Part shown: one piece after another, positions 26,045 to 34,258 of the stretch
Layout: each line of letters opens with the position of its first letter
How positions within the stretch are numbered: the stretch's first letter is position 1
Assembly (NCBI GenBank): GCA_045657665.1
Contig: JAZOTN010000030.1
Coordinates: 1 to 64,000, forward strand
Direction: 5' to 3'
Length of the DNA: 64,000 bases
Origin: RUG12461 sp045657665
GTDB taxonomy: Bacteria > Bacillota > Clostridia > Lachnospirales > Lachnospiraceae
Position numbers and translations under genes: made by a program
Notes under the pieces: generated by a model
Databases searched by the model: none
Told to the model about the DNA's origin: nothing
What the model saw: only the letters and a program-made list of their open reading frames with translations

Positions 26045-26710
26045 ATGATCTTATATCACGGGTCGGAACACATTATTGAAAAACCATTATTTCACGGCGG
26101 AAGAAAAAATAATGATTATGGCTACGGGTTCTACTGTACGGAGTTTCCGGATATGGCCAGGGAGTGGAGTGCTGCGCCCGGTCGAATGGGGATACTGAAC
26201 CGTTATGATTTTGATATGGATGGTCTGTCAGTTATGGATTTGAATGAGTATTCCATACTTACATGGCTGTCTGTGCTGCTTCAGAACAGAGTATTCCAGT
26301 TGAATTCTCCGCTTGCCAGAGAGGCATATGCTTATCTGATCAAAGAGTTTGGGATTGATTACGCTTCTTTCGATGTGATTACCGGGTACAGAGCAGATGA
26401 CAGTTATTTTTCTTTCGCACAGGACTTTGTGAATGGAACCATTTCGGTTGCGCAGCTGCGAAAGGCGATGCAATTGGGTGATATGGGCAATCAGATCGTT
26501 CTGATAAGCAGAGAAGCCTTTGATCACATCAGATTTACCGGCTATGAAGAGGTTGACAGCGGCATATGGTATGCCAAACGAAAAGCCAGGGATGATAAGG
26601 CAAGAAAGGATTATCATTCTGCCGATAAAAACAGATATATCCGCGGCGATATTTACATTACCCGGATAATCGATGAGGAGATGCAGAAAAATGATGTACG
26701 CCTACAGTGA
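26045..26710 (+). CDS. DUF3990-like protein, predicted ADP-ribosyltransferase-type toxin
   Basis: The 221-residue protein begins ILYHGSEHIIEKPLFHGG and continues GYGFYCTEFPDMAREWSA, the H...Y pattern of ADP-ribosyltransferase-fold proteins of the DUF3990 group. GNQIVLISREAF near residue 150 would supply the third active-site strand. Members usually form a two-gene unit with a small regulator or DUF3791-like partner. Here the second gene overlaps by 20 bases and carries an HTH domain, and a palindromic operator overlaps the promoter. This is the layout of a toxin-antitoxin pair; the enzyme activity and target are not shown by the sequence. AAAGGA precedes the ATG. Confidence 0.65.
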   Translation: MILYHGSEHIIEKPLFHGGRKNNDYGYGFYCTEFPDMAREWSAAPGRMGILNRYDFDMDGLSVMDLNEYSILTWLSVLLQNRVFQLNSPLAREAYAYLIKEFGIDYASFDVITGYRADDSYFSFAQDFVNGTISVAQLRKAMQLGDMGNQIVLISREAFDHIRFTGYEEVDSGIWYAKRKARDDKARKDYHSADKNRYIRGDIYITRIIDEEMQKNDVRLQ

Positions 26711-27332
26711 ACTGTATATAGAGAAGGCGCAGGCTGCGCTCGGAAATATGCTTCACTCTGCGGTATATGATATCGGTATGGATCTGCCGGAGTTCTACAG
26801 CCATTTCCTTAATTCAGGGATCGCAGAAGGTTTCGGATCAGGTGAACCCAGATATACCGTAGGTATGTCCGGGATAGAACTGGCCATGGAAGTGATGCAT
26901 TCTGCTACCGGCCGGTATATTGAGATAACTCCCTCCTGCAGTTTCGACAGAAGTCCGGAGTACTGGACAGGATGGGCGGTAGCTTATTATGAGTGGTGCA
27001 GAGCTGTTCCATTTGACCGGATCAATGAGTTTGTCCCTGTCGATGAGATCAGGGACATGTATGACCCATACCACGAAGCGGATATCACAAAGTTTATGGA
27101 TGAGATCGACCGGAGAATGGAAAGACGACATGAGGAATCCCGTTTGAAAAGATTAAGGGCCTATGCAGGGATGTCGCAAAGGCTCCTCGCAGAACGGTCA
27201 GGAGTATCTGTCAGGATGATAGAACAATATGAGCAGAAGAAAAAAGATATCAACCGGGCATCGTCTGCCACGGTATATCAACTGTCCAGAGCACTAAACT
27301 GCCGCATGGAGGATTTGCTGGATATCTATTGA
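26691..27332 (+). CDS. HTH (XRE-type) protein, putative antitoxin/repressor partner
   Basis: The 213-residue protein has an N-terminal helical domain of about 140 residues with a Trp/Tyr-rich segment (YWTGWAVAYYEWC). A C-terminal XRE helix-turn-helix follows (LKRLRAYAGMSQRLLAERSG, VSVRMIEQYEQ). I chose ATG 26691, 10 bases after GAGGAG and inside the end of the upstream gene; ATG 26673 is closer to that site and less likely. By position it should neutralise the DUF3990-like protein and bind the 18-bp inverted repeat upstream. It may carry a DUF3791-like function in its N-terminal part, which is inference. Confidence 0.7.
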   Translation: MMYAYSELYIEKAQAALGNMLHSAVYDIGMDLPEFYSHFLNSGIAEGFGSGEPRYTVGMSGIELAMEVMHSATGRYIEITPSCSFDRSPEYWTGWAVAYYEWCRAVPFDRINEFVPVDEIRDMYDPYHEADITKFMDEIDRRMERRHEESRLKRLRAYAGMSQRLLAERSGVSVRMIEQYEQKKKDINRASSATVYQLSRALNCRMEDLLDIY

Positions 27333-27380
27333 TTTTCAGCTTATAATGAAGTTTCTAAAAAAGCAGTAAAGGAGATTGCT

Positions 27381-27410
27381 ATGAAAAAGAGTATTTTGAA
27401 GTACGCTTAA
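27381..27410 (+). pseudogene. Truncated gene start (nine-codon remnant)
   Basis: A good ribosome site (AAAGGAG) precedes an ATG that encodes only MKKSILKYA before TAA. A TATAAT-like hexamer lies at 27342-27347. The peptide looks like the first residues of a secreted protein whose remainder has been lost where the convergent peptidase gene ends. It could also be a genuine micro-ORF. Confidence 0.35.
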
Positions 27411-29536
27411 TCCGTATTCTCATCGATCGCCTGCTGCAGCGCTTTATTATCCAGTGTAACGATCTCGCCGGCATGCAGAGTGACTGCATCCTGATTTCCC
27501 TCAAGCAGTGAATCGTAAAAACCGTCTTCATCTGTGAGCACCCAGGAATCCTGCTGCTGGATGACATAAATCTTCTGCTCCGTATCCGGGCGGTAGAGAC
27601 TTAGAGAGACGAAGTAATCACCTTCCGGGAGAGTGGCGGAGATGCGGTTTGTCCCGACCTCGGGATAGGTGGCAAATGAGTCTTCTGTTTTGACTTCATA
27701 CATTGAGCACAGAACCTCATAAAGATCCAGCACCTCCTGATCCGGGAAATCCAGTGTTATGATACCGTATCCTTCCGGAGGAACGGACGGGAGAGAGCGA
27801 TCCTTAAGCCCGGTTGCATCAAGGGCATTCTTCATTACATCGACATATTGCGGGTATCCGATCTTTTCCATGACCCAGGGCAGAATATCCAGCATCTGTG
27901 TATAGTCAGTTTTCGGCGTCATGGCAAAGCTGACGTTCATCCAGTAATAAAATTCATCTTCCGGAGACATTCCGGCCTCGTGGAGGCGGTAGGAAAGGAT
28001 ATTAAGGAGAGAAGAATTGGTGTGAACTCCTCCGTTGTCATTTGAGTCCGTGCTTTCCGCGCACTCCGGGAGATAGTACCGGTCCCAGACGAATTCGGGC
28101 TGTTGATCACGATTGGGATCCCCCATGGTACGACGCACGATATCCGGTATTTTATCCCCGATGACATACGGTTCGTCAGTATCGTCAAGCATCATGGCCG
28201 CAAGATTCCCGAGAATGTCGCTCATCCCTTCATTAATGGCGCCGGTGTCATTCATGTAGATATTCATGGTCATGGTCGTGGAGGTGAAGCAGTGGGTAAA
28301 TTCGTGTGCCATGACATCCATCGCCTCGCCGTAGGGAGCGGTGGTGTCGAACATGAATGTCTGAAAGCCCTGGACCAGGCCGCCGTAGCATGCATTTTCC
28401 AGCGGGTCTCCGTTTGCGTCTACGGCATTCATGAGCAGGAGACAGGGCGTATTATCGTTGTCAGGACCTTCCCACCCAACGGATTTAAACAAGTCGTAAA
28501 CCAAAATGAAATTGGCGTAGGTGAGAATGGCTTCGGGATCCCACTCCTCATTTTCAGCAATGCAGGGCGTCAGAGTGTTTTCGAATTCAAAATCCGCGTA
28601 ATCTGCACAGAGGATCTGGCGTTCTTTATCTCCAAGGATCACATTTCCGGTCTCGGAATCTATCATGACCGGAATATCAATGTCATAGGATTCGCCGAGG
28701 AGGCCGGTGACGGTTCCTGTCCAATTTGCTTCCTCCATTCCGTCAAAAGCAAATGCCGCAGCGCCTCCTGCAAGAGCCTCCTTGCTTCCGGGCTGTGAGA
28801 CGGGCATGGAATAAAGGTAGTTGCCGCTTTCATCCACATAGTGAGCGATGTACGCCGTGTCCACATCGTCATAAATGTTGTTTGTGTATACGACCCAGGC
28901 GTAATAAAAATTCGAGCTGTCATCTTCAAATGGTAAAAGGGTCTGCTCGGTGACGCCGGGGACGATCTTCAGCCCTTCCCCACTGAACACGTATTCTACG
29001 ATGGCTTCCGCCTCGTCAGCGTCAATGCTCCAGTCATACATGGATTCCACCTGAAGGTTCGGTACCAGGGAACTGACAAGTCCGATGGCCTGCCCGTCTT
29101 TATCAGTGATGAGCTTTACGGTGGAACCATAGACAGCCACATCTCCGGCCATCTGACGGAAGGTGTAGTAGGTGGTGTCGTCTTCGGTAGTCTGGATCAC
29201 TACGGGGTCCAGTTCCGTAGAGGCATCCCCGCCCACGAAATCCAGCACGCTGTAAATGGCATCCAGAGCATCATATTCATCCTTGATGACTCCGTCATAA
29301 AAGGGTTCTCCGATGAAAGTCTGCACAGAGCCCTCGCCGGTGTATGCCGCAGCGTCCACTTCCGGAGCTTCTCCGTAGCCCTCGTATTCTTCATCTTCAT
29401 AGAGGTCTTCCGTTTCCTCTTCATAAGCTGAACTGTCATTTTCTGTAGAGGGAGACGTTTCGTTAGTCTGGCACCCGGTGAGCATGAAGACAAAAAGGAA
29501 GAGGCAGAGCAGTATCGACAGAATTTTCTTTTTCAT
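27407..29536 (-). CDS. M4-family (thermolysin-like) zinc metallopeptidase lipoprotein
   Basis: This 709-residue protein is exported and lipid-anchored: a basic N-terminus, a hydrophobic stretch and lipobox LTGC (C22) are present, followed by an acidic Ser/Thr/Glu-rich linker. Residues about 85-300 resemble the FTP/PepSY propeptide of thermolysin-like enzymes. The catalytic domain has HEFTH (411-415), the third zinc ligand Glu in GAINEGMSD (E436) and the catalytic His in NGGVHTNS. The C-terminus adds a beta-rich domain of about 130 residues. I chose the ATG at 29536 over an upstream TTG because AAGGA lies 5 bases before it. It probably digests peptides outside the cell. It is transcribed away from hydE from a shared promoter region. 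Confidence 0.88.
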   Translation of the reverse strand: MKKKILSILLCLFLFVFMLTGCQTNETSPSTENDSSAYEEETEDLYEDEEYEGYGEAPEVDAAAYTGEGSVQTFIGEPFYDGVIKDEYDALDAIYSVLDFVGGDASTELDPVVIQTTEDDTTYYTFRQMAGDVAVYGSTVKLITDKDGQAIGLVSSLVPNLQVESMYDWSIDADEAEAIVEYVFSGEGLKIVPGVTEQTLLPFEDDSSNFYYAWVVYTNNIYDDVDTAYIAHYVDESGNYLYSMPVSQPGSKEALAGGAAAFAFDGMEEANWTGTVTGLLGESYDIDIPVMIDSETGNVILGDKERQILCADYADFEFENTLTPCIAENEEWDPEAILTYANFILVYDLFKSVGWEGPDNDNTPCLLLMNAVDANGDPLENACYGGLVQGFQTFMFDTTAPYGEAMDVMAHEFTHCFTSTTMTMNIYMNDTGAINEGMSDILGNLAAMMLDDTDEPYVIGDKIPDIVRRTMGDPNRDQQPEFVWDRYYLPECAESTDSNDNGGVHTNSSLLNILSYRLHEAGMSPEDEFYYWMNVSFAMTPKTDYTQMLDILPWVMEKIGYPQYVDVMKNALDATGLKDRSLPSVPPEGYGIITLDFPDQEVLDLYEVLCSMYEVKTEDSFATYPEVGTNRISATLPEGDYFVSLSLYRPDTEQKIYVIQQQDSWVLTDEDGFYDSLLEGNQDAVTLHAGEIVTLDNKALQQAIDENTD

Positions 29537-29584
29537 GGTGTCCTTTCTTGCCAAAAGGCGGATCAGTGAACAGAATTATCAACT

Positions 29585-29615
29585 ATTATAGTATGACCTG
29601 CAAATGGTTTGTCAA
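29585..29615 (-). promoter_or_regulatory. Promoter of the M4 peptidase gene
   Basis: On the minus strand TTGACA (29615-29610) is followed after 19 bases by TATAAT (29590-29585); an alternative -10, TACTAT, gives a 16-base spacer. Its -35 box overlaps that of the divergent hydE promoter. Confidence 0.6.
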
Positions 29616-29639
29616 GTCCCCGAATGGTTATGGTATAAT
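29609..29639 (+). promoter_or_regulatory. Promoter of hydE, apparently leaderless
   Basis: TTGTCA (29609-29614), 19 bases and TATAAT (29634-29639) precede the hydE ATG at 29648 by only 8 bases, so transcription should begin at or next to the start codon. No ribosome site is present. Confidence 0.6.
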
Positions 29640-29647
29640 GCTTTTGT

Positions 29648-30715
29648 ATGGAAAAAGGGTATCAGTCCGTGATCGATGCGGTAAGCGGCCGGAAACAGAT
29701 CGAGAGGGAGGAACTGAAGTACATCCTGGAGGATGGGGTAGAGGAGAACGAGGAATACCTCTTTATGTGCGCAAGGGAAACGGCGGCACGGATCTTCGGG
29801 AAGCAGATCTATCTTCGCGGACTCATTGAATTCACAAACTATTGCAAAAATGACTGTTATTACTGCGGCCTTCGACGCAGTAATTTGAGCGCGGAGAGAT
29901 ATGCCCTGACGGAAGAGGAGATCCTTATCTGCTGCGACAAAGGCGCAGAGCTTGGATTCCGTACCTTTGTTCTGCAGGGAGGTGAGGATCCGTTTTTTAC
30001 CGATGAGAGGATCTGCCACATCGTATCCGGCATAAAGAAGCGGCATCCGGACTGCGCGGTTACGCTTTCGATCGGTGAGAAATCCCGTGAGAGCTATCAG
30101 CGCTACTTTGATGCCGGAGCAGACCGGTATCTTCTCCGCCATGAGACGGCGGACAATGAGCACTATCAGATGCTCCATCCTCCGGCGATGTCGGGGGAAC
30201 ATCGGAAAAGATGCCTCTATGATCTTAGGGAGATCGGCTTTCAGGTCGGCTGTGGGATCATGGTGGGTACGCCTCATCAGACGATCGATCACATATATGA
30301 AGACCTTATTTTTATGCAGGACTTAAAACCCCATATGATCGGCATCGGACCGTTTCTTCCACAGAAGGACACACCGTTCGGGAGCAAGCCGGGCGGAAGC
30401 GTAAACCGTACACTTCGTCTCCTTTCGCTCCTGCGCCTTCTCTTCCCGAAAGTATTGCTCCCGGCAACGACAGCGCTCGGGACCGCAGATGCGAAGGGAC
30501 GCGAGAAAGGGATCCTTGCCGGAGCGAACGTGCTGATGCCGAATCTCTCACCGTTAAGTGTCAGGGAAAAATATCTTCTTTATGACGGAAAGATCTGCAC
30601 GGGAGAGGAAGCGGCGGAATGTGTTCGGTGTCTGAGACAAAGGATCGAAGCGATCGGCTATCAGGTGGCATGCAGCAGGGGAGATCATCCGGATTTTGTG
30701 AAAATCAATAGTTAA
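29648..30715 (+). CDS. hydE: [FeFe]-hydrogenase H-cluster radical SAM maturase HydE
   Basis: HydE is a radical SAM enzyme that works with HydF and HydG to build the H-cluster of [FeFe] hydrogenase. The CxxxCxxC iron-sulfur motif is CKNDCYYCG (C66, C70, C73). The BioB/HydE-type barrel is seen in TFVLQGGEDPFF, ADRYLLRHETAD and GIMVGTPHQT, and ends in a BATS-like domain (ALGTADAKGREKGILAGAN). The length of 355 is normal. No hydF or hydG is in view. The gene has no ribosome site and a -10 box ends 8 bases before ATG, suggesting a leaderless message. Its presence implies a fermentative hydrogen-metabolising anaerobe. Confidence 0.93.
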   Translation: MEKGYQSVIDAVSGRKQIEREELKYILEDGVEENEEYLFMCARETAARIFGKQIYLRGLIEFTNYCKNDCYYCGLRRSNLSAERYALTEEEILICCDKGAELGFRTFVLQGGEDPFFTDERICHIVSGIKKRHPDCAVTLSIGEKSRESYQRYFDAGADRYLLRHETADNEHYQMLHPPAMSGEHRKRCLYDLREIGFQVGCGIMVGTPHQTIDHIYEDLIFMQDLKPHMIGIGPFLPQKDTPFGSKPGGSVNRTLRLLSLLRLLFPKVLLPATTALGTADAKGREKGILAGANVLMPNLSPLSVREKYLLYDGKICTGEEAAECVRCLRQRIEAIGYQVACSRGDHPDFVKINS

Positions 30716-30731
30716 CAGAGGTGGAAAGCAG

Positions 30732-32381
30732 ATGAAAAAAAGAAAAGAAACCGCAGCGGCAAATAACGAAGGGATCGACCGCATCGTAGCTTTTGTCCGG
30801 GAGGATGTCATAAGGCACGGCGTAAAGGAAAAGGATCGGGAGAAGATCATCCTGATGACGGAGGAGGCGGCGGGAAGTCTTGTTTCGCATGCAACGGATG
30901 GCGCGGAACTGACGGCGTGCATCCGTTCATTCCTGGGGACGGTGACGATCGAACTCTCCGCGGCGGGAGAACAGTACAGCTTCACGGAGAGTGTGAAAGG
31001 CGCCGAACTTCTGGATGAGGACGTTGAAGAGAATGCGCAGGAAACGATCCGCGAGATCCTTCTTAGATCAATGGCCGACGGCCTGAAATGCCGGCATGTC
31101 CGTGGGAAAAATCGTATCCGTATGGAGGTTCTCCGTTCAAAGCAGGCATTTCTATATCAGACGCTCGGAGCGCTGGCGCTGGCGATCGTGACCGGGCTCC
31201 TGCTGCTTGCGGTTGGGAATCAGGAACTGAATCAGGTTGTGGACACTTACGTGTTGGACCCGGTTAAAACCATGTATATGAACGCGCTCAAAATGGTAGT
31301 GGCGCCGGTGGTTTTTTTCTCGATCGTCACATGTATCATGCGTTTTACAGACCTCTCCGAACTCGGACGTGTGGGCGGCCGCGTGTTTTCGATGTACCTG
31401 CTGACAACCTTTATCGCGACCATGACCGGTATCGGCGTGTTTTATCTCTTTCAACCGGGGAGTCCGCTTCCTTCCGATGCGATGGCTGATGCGGCAGGGC
31501 AGATCACCTCACAGACGATGAATGTTTCCATAAAGGATACGATCGTCGGGATCGTACCGGACGATTTTTTGCAGCCGTTCCTTTCGTCCAATATGCTTCA
31601 GGTCATATTTCTGGCGGTGATCTGCGGGATTACGGTCGGTCTCATCGGACGTTATTCCGAAACCGTGAAAAACATTTTTGAATCATTTAATGAGCTGTTT
31701 CTGAAGATCATGTCGGTCGTGATCCGTTTTCTTCCGCTGGCAGTTTTCTGCTCAATCGCGTCCATGATCCTGGATACTGGGATTCAGACGATCCTTTCGG
31801 TTGTCGAGATGCTTGGGACATTCCTGTTTGGACTTCTTTGCATGATCGTTGTTTACATCCTCTTATTAACGATCCTCGGAAGGATGAATCCGCTGCCGTT
31901 TCTGAAAAAATATGCACCGACGATGCTCCAGGTGTTCTCGCTCGCTTCCAGCAATGCGTCCATTCCGGTCAATATGGAAGCCTGCAGCAAAATGGGGATC
32001 CTTCCGAAGATTTACAGTCTTTCCATTCCTCTGGGGGCAACGGTAAATATGGATGGATCATGTGTTTATCTCGGGGTATTTGCGCTTGCGCTTGCAAAAA
32101 CCTATGGGGTGAATGTGACGCAGGGGTCGCTTCTTGCCATGGTGATCTCGATCATAGTCCTTTCGATCGGGGCGCCGGGGATTCCGGGATCCGGGCTGAT
32201 CTGCCTCAGCATGCTGCTTGCACAGATAGGCGTTCCGACGGAGGCGGTCGGCCTTGTGATGGGAATTGATGCGTTGGTCGGCATGTTCCGTGCCATGAGC
32301 AACTGCACCGGTGACGTCGCGGTGACGGTCCTTGTAGACAGGTGGGAAAAGCGACGGAAAGAAAGAATCAAGGCGAACTGA
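30732..32381 (+). CDS. Dicarboxylate/amino acid:cation symporter (DAACS) with N-terminal cytosolic domain
   Basis: Residues about 138-540 form a Glt/DctA-type sodium- or proton-coupled carrier. It shows the serine-rich hairpin SLASSNASIPVNMEACS, the NMDG motif (LGATVNMDGSCVYLG) and LSIGAPGIPGSGLICL. The first 130 residues are soluble and look like a remnant HATPase/anti-sigma-type domain (REKIILMTEEAAGSLVSHAT, TVTIELSAAGEQYSF) of the kind seen in RsbW-like kinases. Ordinary carriers of this family start almost at the first membrane helix, so the extension is unusual. It may sense the cytosol or regulate transport. The gene is 16 bases after hydE with GAGGTGG before ATG. The substrate is probably C4-dicarboxylate or glutamate/aspartate. 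Confidence 0.88.
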   Translation: MKKRKETAAANNEGIDRIVAFVREDVIRHGVKEKDREKIILMTEEAAGSLVSHATDGAELTACIRSFLGTVTIELSAAGEQYSFTESVKGAELLDEDVEENAQETIREILLRSMADGLKCRHVRGKNRIRMEVLRSKQAFLYQTLGALALAIVTGLLLLAVGNQELNQVVDTYVLDPVKTMYMNALKMVVAPVVFFSIVTCIMRFTDLSELGRVGGRVFSMYLLTTFIATMTGIGVFYLFQPGSPLPSDAMADAAGQITSQTMNVSIKDTIVGIVPDDFLQPFLSSNMLQVIFLAVICGITVGLIGRYSETVKNIFESFNELFLKIMSVVIRFLPLAVFCSIASMILDTGIQTILSVVEMLGTFLFGLLCMIVVYILLLTILGRMNPLPFLKKYAPTMLQVFSLASSNASIPVNMEACSKMGILPKIYSLSIPLGATVNMDGSCVYLGVFALALAKTYGVNVTQGSLLAMVISIIVLSIGAPGIPGSGLICLSMLLAQIGVPTEAVGLVMGIDALVGMFRAMSNCTGDVAVTVLVDRWEKRRKERIKAN

Positions 32382-32397
32382 CGATGTCAGAAAAAGA

Positions 32398-32426
32398 TTG
32401 CGAAACAAAAGTCCGTTGTGTAAAAT
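32398..32426 (+). promoter_or_regulatory. Promoter of the ABC exporter / synthetase locus
   Basis: TTGCGA (32398-32403), a 17-base spacer and TAAAAT (32421-32426) lie 41 bases before the first exporter gene. No terminator separates it from the symporter gene, so some read-through is possible. Confidence 0.5.
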
Positions 32427-32467
32427 GAGAGAGTGGTTTCTGGTAGTGTGAAAGTGTAAAAGACAAG

Positions 32468-34258
32468 ATGAATCTGATCAGACTGTTTCATTATGTGAAA
32501 AAGAGGGAAGCGGGCTATATCATTGTCGGGCTGATCTTCATCCTGATCCAGGTCTGGCTTGATCTGAAGCTTCCGGATAATATGTCCACCATCACAAAGC
32601 TCGTACAGACGGAGGGGTCTCCCATGTCCTCGGTCCTGAAAGCCGGCGGTTTTATGCTGATTTGCGCTTTCGGAAGTCTTGTTTCCTCCATCATCGTCGG
32701 GTTTTGCGTAGCCAGGATCGCCGCAGGTCTTTCCATGCAGCTTCGGGAAGCGGTTTATGACAAGGTCATGGACTTTTCCATGGAAGAGATCGGACATTTT
32801 TCCACGCCGAGCCTTATCACACGTTCCACGAATGACGTCACCCAGGTGATGCTCGTCATTGCTCTTGGCATGCAGGTGCTGGTACGTGCTCCGATCATGG
32901 CGGTGATGGCGCTTGTCAAGATCGCCGGCAAGAGCTGGCAATGGACGACGGCGACTGCCGTTGCGGTTGCGCTGATTCTTACGCTCCTTTCCATCATCTT
33001 TGCGATCGTAATCCCAAAATTCATGAAAATACAGACGATGACAGACAATCTGAATCGCGTGACGAGGGAAAACCTCTCCGGGATCCGGATTGTTCGCGCC
33101 TATAATGCGGAAGACTATCAGGAGAAAAAATTCCGGAAAGCAAATGAGGAACTGACTTCAACGAATCTCTTTACGCAAAGGACCATGGCGATCATGCAGC
33201 CGGGCATGGCTTTTATCATGTCCTGCCTGACCCTCTCGATCTATTGGGTGGGTGTTTATATGATCGATGCAGCGGGTGCGACGGAACGGATCAATCTGTT
33301 TTCGGAGATGGTGGTGTTTTCTTCTTATGCGATGCAGGTGATCATGGCGTTTATGATGATCACGATCACGATGATCATTCTCCCCCGCGCGATGGTTTCC
33401 GCGAAACGGATTCAGGAAGTGCTTACGACGGAGACAAGGATGCAGGACGGTACGGTCACGGAAGGCAAAGAAGGCGTCAGAGGGAAAGTGGAATTTCGCG
33501 ATGTGTCGTTTCAATACCCGGATGCGGAGGGGGACATTCTTCGCCATATTTCATTTGAAGCAAACCCCGGGGAAACCGTTGCGATCATCGGGTCGACAGG
33601 AAGCGGCAAGAGCACGCTCATCAACCTGATCCCGCGCTTTTTCGATGTGAGTGCCGGGGAAGTCCTGGTGGACGGTGTAAACGTCAAAGACTATCAGCAA
33701 AGTGCGCTGCGAAAAAAGATCGGCTATGTATCCCAACGTGCGTTGCTCTTTTCCGGGAATATCCGTTCCAATATCACTTACGGAGACAGTGCGGACGGCG
33801 GAGAAGAGGCGATACGTGCCGCGATCGAGACTGCACAGGCCGGAGAGTTTGTCTCCAAAATGGAGGGCGGGCTCGATGCAGAGCTCTCACAGGGCGGTAC
33901 AAATGTCTCCGGCGGACAGCGGCAGCGGCTTTCCATTGCAAGAGCGATCTACCGCGATCCGGAGATCTATATTTTTGATGATTCTTTTTCTGCATTGGAT
34001 TACAAAACCGACCGCGTGCTTCGTCAGGCGCTGAAAGAAAAGACGAAAGGAGCAACGATCGTGATCGTCGCGCAGCGGATCGGCACCATCATGGATGCAG
34101 ATCGTATCCTTGTCATGAATGAGGGCAGGGTTGTTGGGCAGGGTACACACACCCAGCTCCTTTCTTCCTGTGAGATCTACCGTGAGATCGCGGAATCCCA
34201 GCTTTCCGGGAAAGAACTTGCACAAACGACAGGAAAGGAGGGAACCGCAAATGCCTGA
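32468..34258 (+). CDS. ABC exporter subunit with fused membrane and ATPase domains (degenerate site)
   Basis: The 596-residue half-transporter has six membrane helices (about residues 15-310) and a C-terminal nucleotide-binding domain: Walker A GSTGSGKST, signature NVSGGQRQR and Walker B IYIFDDSFSALD. The residue after the Walker B Asp is Asp rather than the catalytic Glu, so its own ATP site is non-canonical, as in one half of TM287/288- and BmrCD-type heterodimers. The next gene overlaps by 8 bases and supplies a canonical partner. Together they should export a drug, lipid or the product of the adjacent synthetases. Confidence 0.9.
   Translation: MNLIRLFHYVKKREAGYIIVGLIFILIQVWLDLKLPDNMSTITKLVQTEGSPMSSVLKAGGFMLICAFGSLVSSIIVGFCVARIAAGLSMQLREAVYDKVMDFSMEEIGHFSTPSLITRSTNDVTQVMLVIALGMQVLVRAPIMAVMALVKIAGKSWQWTTATAVAVALILTLLSIIFAIVIPKFMKIQTMTDNLNRVTRENLSGIRIVRAYNAEDYQEKKFRKANEELTSTNLFTQRTMAIMQPGMAFIMSCLTLSIYWVGVYMIDAAGATERINLFSEMVVFSSYAMQVIMAFMMITITMIILPRAMVSAKRIQEVLTTETRMQDGTVTEGKEGVRGKVEFRDVSFQYPDAEGDILRHISFEANPGETVAIIGSTGSGKSTLINLIPRFFDVSAGEVLVDGVNVKDYQQSALRKKIGYVSQRALLFSGNIRSNITYGDSADGGEEAIRAAIETAQAGEFVSKMEGGLDAELSQGGTNVSGGQRQRLSIARAIYRDPEIYIFDDSFSALDYKTDRVLRQALKEKTKGATIVIVAQRIGTIMDADRILVMNEGRVVGQGTHTQLLSSCEIYREIAESQLSGKELAQTTGKEGTANA

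Noticed and set aside
34119..34250. 44-codon N-terminal extension of the second exporter subunit
   Set aside because: It lies inside the first exporter gene in another frame; ATG 34251 has AAAGGAGGG and begins the family-like sequence.
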